A program made the position numbers and the translations under genes. Below the pieces are notes generated by a model. The model made no database searches and was not told where the DNA came from. It saw nothing but the letters and a program-made list of their open reading frames with translations. A stretch of DNA of 64,000 nt from 66-474 sp039923855 (GTDB lineage Bacteria > Pseudomonadota > Gammaproteobacteria > Xanthomonadales > Rhodanobacteraceae): assembly GCA_039923855.1 (NCBI GenBank), contig JBDTBW010000085.1, positions 1 through 64,000 on the forward strand. The letters are read 5' to 3'. Of this stretch, positions 59,428 to 64,000 are shown piece by piece. Every line of letters begins with the position of its first letter. Within the stretch, counting starts at the first letter, position 1.

Positions 59428-61035
59428 ATGGGCGCGGCATGGCGCGATGTACACCGCTGCGCATTGCTTGCCGCGCTTACCTTGTGTGGGTGCGCGACAG
59501 CGCCCGCGCAGGTATCCGTCGCGCCGTCATCTCCGATCATCCCGGTTCAGCACACCGCGCCTGCGCGAAATTCGGTTGAAACGACGGGCTCGCTGTCTGT
59601 GCGCATCGATGCATTGATCGCGCAGCCGCGTTTCGCGCATGCCGATTGGGGCATCGACGTGGTATCACTGGACAGCGGCAAGACCTTGTATACGCACCAT
59701 GCCGGCAAGCTGTTCGTGCCGGCCTCCAACGCCAAGCTCTACACCGCCGCGCTGGCGCTGGATGCGCTCGGCGTTGATGCGCGCTTCACGACCACACTGT
59801 ATGCCACCGCGTTGCCAATTGCGGCTGGTACGCTAAATGGCGATCTGATCCTTTACGGCCGCGGCGATCCTTCGCTTGGCGAACCTGAAATATCTCCCGA
59901 TTGGGCCGACCGTCTCGCCGCCGCGCTGGCCGCACACGGCGTGCGCCGCGTGCGCGGCGATCTGATCGCCGACGATACTTTCTTTTCGGGAACACAGATC
60001 GGCAACGGTTGGGAAGCCAATGATCTGCAGACGTGGTTCGCGGCGCCGGCAACCGCGCTCAGCGTGCAGGGCAATCTGATCCACGTGCGCGTGTCGCGCG
60101 ACGGCGCGCGTTGCTGCGATGTCGCGGTCGATCCGCTGGCCAGCGGTGCGCACGTTGTCGATCTCACGCAGAACTCGGTCGACGATGGCGACGACAATGA
60201 CGCGCTCGGCCTCTACCGGCCACCGGGCTCGTTTACGCTGTACGCGAGCGGCAGCCTGCCACTCGCAACGCAGAGCAAGACCTACGTCCTTTCCGCGCCC
60301 GACCCGGCGTTGTTCACCGGCAATCTCTTGCATGATGCATTGAAGCAACACGGCATCGCGCTGGATGGCCGCGTGCGCACGCTGCACTGGCCGCAAACCG
60401 ATACAGCTTTGTCGCGACCCGGGATTGTCACGATTGGCGAGATCTTCTCGCCGCCGCTGTCGAATCTGATCCGGCACATGCTGAAACACTCGGACAATCT
60501 GCATGCACAGGCTCTGCTGGAACAGGTCGGTGTTAAGACCGCGCAGCGCGGTGTCTGCGTGGACCGTGCGCAGTCGCCGCGCAGCAGCGCGGATTGGGGC
60601 CTGTGCGCACTGCGCGCGATGCTGGCGCGCGCCGGCATCGCGCCGCAGTTGGCAACCTTCAACGAAGGCACCGGATTGTCTCGCCAGGATCTGATCACAC
60701 CGGAAGCGACGACACGGCTGCTGGCGTGGATCGCACGACAACCATTCGCAGCAAAGTTGCGCGACACGCTACCGATCGCCGGCGTCGACGGCACGCTTCG
60801 CAACCGGATGCGCGGCACCCCCGCCGCGAACAACTTGCAGGCCAAGACCGGCACCTTGACCCACGCCTACGCTTTGTCCGGTTACGTCACCGATGCGAGC
60901 GGCGAACACCTCGCGTTTTCGCTGATGCTCGATCATTACCAGCGCCCGATCGGTGCATTGGGACGCAACATTCCGCCCTCTCCCAGCGACGACCTCGATG
61001 CGATCGCCGCGATTCTGGCCAGCGCCTCCCCTTGA
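59428..61035 (+). CDS. dacB: D-alanyl-D-alanine carboxypeptidase/endopeptidase (PBP4), 535 aa
   Basis: This class C penicillin-binding protein trims peptidoglycan peptides. The active motifs are SxxK (SNAK, Ser about 100, Lys about 103), SDN near 355 and KTG near 473 (LQAKTGTLTHAY). A large insertion between the first two motifs is normal for DacB. The start at ATG 59428 gives a signal with a likely lipobox (TLCGC), so it may be a lipoprotein. An upstream in-frame start in the VOC gene would spoil the signal. Confidence 0.94.
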   Translation: MGAAWRDVHRCALLAALTLCGCATAPAQVSVAPSSPIIPVQHTAPARNSVETTGSLSVRIDALIAQPRFAHADWGIDVVSLDSGKTLYTHHAGKLFVPASNAKLYTAALALDALGVDARFTTTLYATALPIAAGTLNGDLILYGRGDPSLGEPEISPDWADRLAAALAAHGVRRVRGDLIADDTFFSGTQIGNGWEANDLQTWFAAPATALSVQGNLIHVRVSRDGARCCDVAVDPLASGAHVVDLTQNSVDDGDDNDALGLYRPPGSFTLYASGSLPLATQSKTYVLSAPDPALFTGNLLHDALKQHGIALDGRVRTLHWPQTDTALSRPGIVTIGEIFSPPLSNLIRHMLKHSDNLHAQALLEQVGVKTAQRGVCVDRAQSPRSSADWGLCALRAMLARAGIAPQLATFNEGTGLSRQDLITPEATTRLLAWIARQPFAAKLRDTLPIAGVDGTLRNRMRGTPAANNLQAKTGTLTHAYALSGYVTDASGEHLAFSLMLDHYQRPIGALGRNIPPSPSDDLDAIAAILASASP

Positions 61036-61169
61036 TTTTACTTGCTTTATGGGAACTAAACGAATGTTTTATCTTGCAATTAAAACGACAGCGACGACCA
61101 TCCCTTGTAAGTAATTTGTCCCCCACAAGGTCTAATGACGAGATCGTTCCCCAACCAACGGAGTCCCCG
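61036..61169. promoter_or_regulatory. A/T-rich leader of msrA
   Basis: The stretch 61036-61090 is clearly A/T-rich (ttttatcttgcaattaaaacg) against its GC-rich surroundings and probably carries the msrA promoter. A ttgcaa near 61073-61078 and taagtaat near 61107-61114 are possible boxes. No gene fits here. Confidence 0.35.
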
Positions 61170-61904
61170 ATGCCCCGTCTGTCCGCTTTCCGAAGCCGCG
61201 CCCTTGGCGCACTGATCGTACTGGTCTCGCTCACCGCATGCACCGCTGCGGCGATGGGGGACGAGACCCGCGCCGTACCCGCGCCCAAAGTCGACGCACC
61301 TCTGGCGGCCACATCCGCCAAGCAAACCGCGGTGTTCGCAGGCGGCTGCTTCTGGGGATTGCAATGGGTATTCGAGCACGTCAACGGCGTTACCAACGTG
61401 GCTTCGGGCTACTCGGGTGGCGCGGCGAGCACCGCGCTTTACGAGCGTGTGAGCGAGGGCGACACCGGCCACGCGGAATCGGTCAAGGTCACCTTCGATC
61501 CGTCGAAGATCAGTTACGGGCAATTGCTGCATGTGTATTTCTCGGCGGCGACCGATCCGACCCAATTGAATCGTCAAACACCCGACACCGGCACGCAATA
61601 TCGCGGCGTGATTTTCTACACCGATGCGCAACAGAAAAAAATCGCCGACGCCTATATCGCGCAATTGACCGCGGCGAAGGCGTATCCCGCGCCGATCGTG
61701 ACCCAAGTCGTGCCGTTCAAGGCGTTCTACCCGGCCGAGAGTTATCATCAGGACTATGCGCGCCTGAATCCGGACGCGCTGTATATCGTCGTCAACGACG
61801 CGCCAAAGGTCACCGCACTGCAGAAACTGTTGCCGGCGCTGTACCGCGCACAGCCTGTGCTCTATCGACCGCAATCGGGAACGATCGCGGTAACGGCGCT
61901 GTAA
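61170..61904 (+). CDS. msrA: Exported MsrA, peptide methionine sulfoxide reductase, 244 aa
   Basis: MsrA reduces methionine-S-sulfoxide. The catalytic Cys is in FAGGCFWGLQ (Cys about 60), with VTNVASGYSGGAA, TGHAESVKVTFDP, TQYRGVIFY and ESYHQDYA following. Unlike cytosolic MsrA, it starts with a signal ending in a lipobox (LVSLTAC, Cys about 24), so it is likely a periplasmic lipoprotein. No cysteine follows the catalytic one, so the usual C-terminal resolving cysteines are missing; a free thiol or another protein would be needed. ATG 61170 follows cggag. Confidence 0.93.
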   Translation: MPRLSAFRSRALGALIVLVSLTACTAAAMGDETRAVPAPKVDAPLAATSAKQTAVFAGGCFWGLQWVFEHVNGVTNVASGYSGGAASTALYERVSEGDTGHAESVKVTFDPSKISYGQLLHVYFSAATDPTQLNRQTPDTGTQYRGVIFYTDAQQKKIADAYIAQLTAAKAYPAPIVTQVVPFKAFYPAESYHQDYARLNPDALYIVVNDAPKVTALQKLLPALYRAQPVLYRPQSGTIAVTAL

Positions 61905-61913
61905 CGCGGCGGG

Positions 61914-63197
61914 TCAGTCCCCGCCATTATCCTGGCCGACGATAATCCGCGCGCTGCGCTGCCAGCTCAGGTAGGACCAGGCCCAGTCGATCATCACGAT
62001 CAACCGGTTGCGGAAACCGATCAAAAAGAAAATGTGCGCGACCAGCCAGAACCACCAGGCGATCACGCCGGACATCTTCACGCCGCGGATTTCGACCACC
62101 GCCGCGCCGCGTCCGATGCTGGCGAGCGTGCCGTCGTCGCGATAATGAAATGCAAGCGATTCCCGGCCGGCAATCCGGCCGCGAATCGCTTGCGCCATGA
62201 ACGCCCCCATCTGTTTGGCCGCGGGCGCCACGCCCGGCACCAGCTTGCCGTCCTGCAAGACATGGGCGAGATCGCCGATCACGAACACTTCCGGATGTTG
62301 CGGCAACGACAGATCCGGCGCCACCCAAACGCGTCCTGCGTGGTCGCATTCCGCGCCCAGTTGAGTTCCCAGCGGTGACGCCGCCACGCCAGCGGCCCAC
62401 AGCAGCGTTTTCGCTTCGATCCGCTGTCCGCCCTTCAAGGTCACACCGGCTTCATCGACGCCAACGACGGGCGCATCGACATGCACCTGCACGCCCATGT
62501 TTTCAAGCTGCCTTTGCGCCTTCGCCGACAACGAGGATGGCATCATCGCTAGCACCCGCGCGCCGGCCTCCACCAGATGGATCCGCGCATTGCGTGGATC
62601 GGCGACACGAAATTCGCCCGCCAGGGTGTGCTGCGCGATTTCCGCCAGCGTCCCCGCCAGTTCGACGCCGGTCGGACCGGCGCCGATCACCACGAAGTCA
62701 AGCCACTTTTCGCGTTCCGCCGGATCGGGTTCCCGTTCTGCGGCTTCGAAGGCGTCGAGAATGCGGCGGCGAATCTTCAACGCATCGTCCAGCGTCTTCA
62801 GACCCGGCGCGCGCGATTCCCAATCGTCGTGTCCGAAATAGGCGTGGGTCGAGCCGGTGGCGACGATCAGATAATCGTATTCCAGCGTACCGTCGCTCAA
62901 CCTCACGCGCCGTTTTTGCACATCGATGCCGCGCGCAGCCTCCATAAGCACGGTAACGTTGTCCTGCCTGCGCAGGATATGGCGCAAAGGCGCGGCGATG
63001 TCCGGCCCCGACAAGCCCGCCGTCGCGACTTGATACAGCAGCGGTTGGAACAGATGGTGGTTGGTGCGATCGACCAACGTCACGCGCACACCCGCATGTC
63101 GCAGCGCGCGCGTCGCCCACAGCCCGCCGAAACCGCCGCCCAGTACCACCACATGCGGCTGCGATAACGGAGTGTTCTCTCGTACATTCGCGTTCAT
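61914..63197 (-). CDS. ndh: Type II NADH:quinone oxidoreductase family protein, 427 aa
   Basis: Ndh feeds NADH electrons to quinone without proton pumping. FAD-binding GGGFGG is at about 20-25, the NAD-binding VVIGAGPTGVELAG is near 166-179 and the second FAD motif VFVIGDLAHVLQDGK is near 305-319. The C-terminal helix region MSGVIAWWFWLVAHIFFLIG likely inserts into the membrane. ATG 63197 follows aagga. It converges with msrA, nine bases apart. Confidence 0.93.
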   Translation of the reverse strand: MNANVRENTPLSQPHVVVLGGGFGGLWATRALRHAGVRVTLVDRTNHHLFQPLLYQVATAGLSGPDIAAPLRHILRRQDNVTVLMEAARGIDVQKRRVRLSDGTLEYDYLIVATGSTHAYFGHDDWESRAPGLKTLDDALKIRRRILDAFEAAEREPDPAEREKWLDFVVIGAGPTGVELAGTLAEIAQHTLAGEFRVADPRNARIHLVEAGARVLAMMPSSLSAKAQRQLENMGVQVHVDAPVVGVDEAGVTLKGGQRIEAKTLLWAAGVAASPLGTQLGAECDHAGRVWVAPDLSLPQHPEVFVIGDLAHVLQDGKLVPGVAPAAKQMGAFMAQAIRGRIAGRESLAFHYRDDGTLASIGRGAAVVEIRGVKMSGVIAWWFWLVAHIFFLIGFRNRLIVMIDWAWSYLSWQRSARIIVGQDNGGD

Positions 63198-63342
63198 CGT
63201 GATCCTTCGTTTGCGGATTTCGACACGCCGACCGAGCATAATCCGTCATCGGTACACGGCCAAATACGCACGTCCGAGCGGTCGCGCGAAACGCAGGAAC
63301 AACTTGAAATCCACCGACCCACCCATCTCCGATTCGCTATCG

Positions 63343-64000
63343 ATGATCCGCGCCGATACGCGTATCCGCTTCGGCATCGGCGGCTGGACCTTTGCGCCAT
63401 GGCGCTGCAACTTTTATCCGGCGGGTTTGCCGCAACGGCGCGAGCTGGAATACGCCAGCCGGCACGTCACGGCGATCGAGATCAACGGCACCTGGTATGG
63501 CGCGCAAAAACCGGCGACCTATGCGAAATGGCGCGACGAGACGCCAGAGGGTTTCGTGTTTTCGCTGAAGACGCCGCGCTACATTGCCGAGCGCCGCACA
63601 TTGGCGAGTGCGGGCGATGTCGTCGACGGCTTCGTGTTCGGCGGATTGGACAATCTGGGCGACCGGCTTGGCCCGATCCTGTGGCAATTTCCGCCTTCGC
63701 GCCATTTCGATGCGCCCGACTTCGCCGCTTTCCTCGATCTGCTTCCGCGCGAACTCGGCGGGCGCCCTTTGCGCCATGTATTGGAAGTGCGCCACGCAAG
63801 TTTTCTATGCGCCGAATACCTGGATCTGGCGCGCGCGCATGGCTGCGCAAGCGTGTTCACCGACTCGGATGAATATCCTTCGTTCGCCGATGTCACCGGC
63901 GATTTCGTGTATGCGCGATTGATGCGCAGCCGCGCGTCGATCGCCAACGGTTATCGCGCGGCCGCCCTGGATGCCTGGGCGCAACGCGCTCGGGTTTGGT
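63343..64000 (+). CDS. DUF72 family protein, 3' end cut by the window (219+ codons)
   Basis: The frame is open from ATG 63343 to the window end with no stop. The start MIRADTRIRFGIGGWTFAPW, the EINGTWYGAQKPATYAKW segment and FVFSLKTPRYIAERR are characteristic of DUF72, a TIM-barrel family of unknown function. LWQFPPSRHFD and VLEVRHASF are also typical. A TTG at 63304, after aggaac, is a possible earlier start. About 30-50 further codons are probably missing. Confidence 0.88.
   Translation, partial: MIRADTRIRFGIGGWTFAPWRCNFYPAGLPQRRELEYASRHVTAIEINGTWYGAQKPATYAKWRDETPEGFVFSLKTPRYIAERRTLASAGDVVDGFVFGGLDNLGDRLGPILWQFPPSRHFDAPDFAAFLDLLPRELGGRPLRHVLEVRHASFLCAEYLDLARAHGCASVFTDSDEYPSFADVTGDFVYARLMRSRASIANGYRAAALDAWAQRARVW

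Noticed and set aside
1..64000. CRISPR arrays, tRNA or rRNA genes, prophage genes
   Set aside because: I saw no regularly spaced direct repeats, no cloverleaf-type sequence with a T-arm, and no phage structural or integrase genes. A tRNAscan or CRISPR finder run would settle this.

Overview
The window is about 64 kb of a high-GC gammaproteobacterial chromosome. The block purF-cvpA-dedD-folC-accD-trpA-trpB-trpF-truA-fimV-asd-aroC-prmB, all on the minus strand, together with GreB, MltD, HigBA, a RAYT transposase and several extragenic palindromic repeat families, points to the Xanthomonadales/Lysobacterales, perhaps Rhodanobacteraceae. That placement is inference from gene order and repeat style. 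No rRNA, tRNA, phage, plasmid backbone or CRISPR array was seen.

Region by region. 1-2910 holds a conserved hypothetical gene, a DUF1499 membrane protein and a DUF2235 hydrolase. 2914-3112 is a short element with terminal inverted repeats. 3111-19018 is the housekeeping block for purine, folate, fatty-acid, tryptophan, lysine/threonine precursor and chorismate synthesis plus tRNA and ribosome modification. 19093-26381 has psd, a 613-residue TolB-like/TPR membrane protein, mltD, greB and rimO. 26492-32817 is a tightly overlapping run: dienelactone hydrolase, HIT protein, pxpB, pxpC, pxpA, DUF969, DUF979 and pcp. I read it as a uptake-and-salvage system for 5-oxoproline (pyroglutamate): Pcp frees pyroglutamate from peptides, PxpABC opens it to glutamate, and the DUF969/DUF979 pair is the likely transporter. 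32860-36009 has a methyltransferase, a lipoprotein, dcd and apbC.

36010-44470 is the plastic part. It has two copies of a ~250 bp dispersed repeat, a small membrane gene broken by a stop codon, a higBA toxin-antitoxin pair, and a duplicated 5' end of metG separated from the intact metG by a RAYT transposase with four matching GTAG-type REPs. MetG itself carries an in-frame linker built from palindromic repeats, as does the C-terminus of TrpF. 44470-64000 returns to single genes: YpfJ peptidase, AsmA, EamA and DUF1345 membrane proteins, a twice-frameshifted NTF2-like pseudogene, an amino-acid permease, a large BNR-repeat secreted protein, a second 613-residue TolB-like/TPR paralogue, fdhD, osmC, gluconokinase, a VOC protein, PBP4, a lipoprotein-type MsrA, a type II NADH dehydrogenase and the start of a DUF72 gene cut by the window edge.

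The most unusual signals are how far REP-like DNA has entered coding sequence (trpF, metG) and the metG-RAYT-metG arrangement. The best candidate for a functional system is the oxoproline cluster. Start sites were chosen from family alignments known to me, Shine-Dalgarno sequences and overlaps with neighbouring stops; none was checked by database search.
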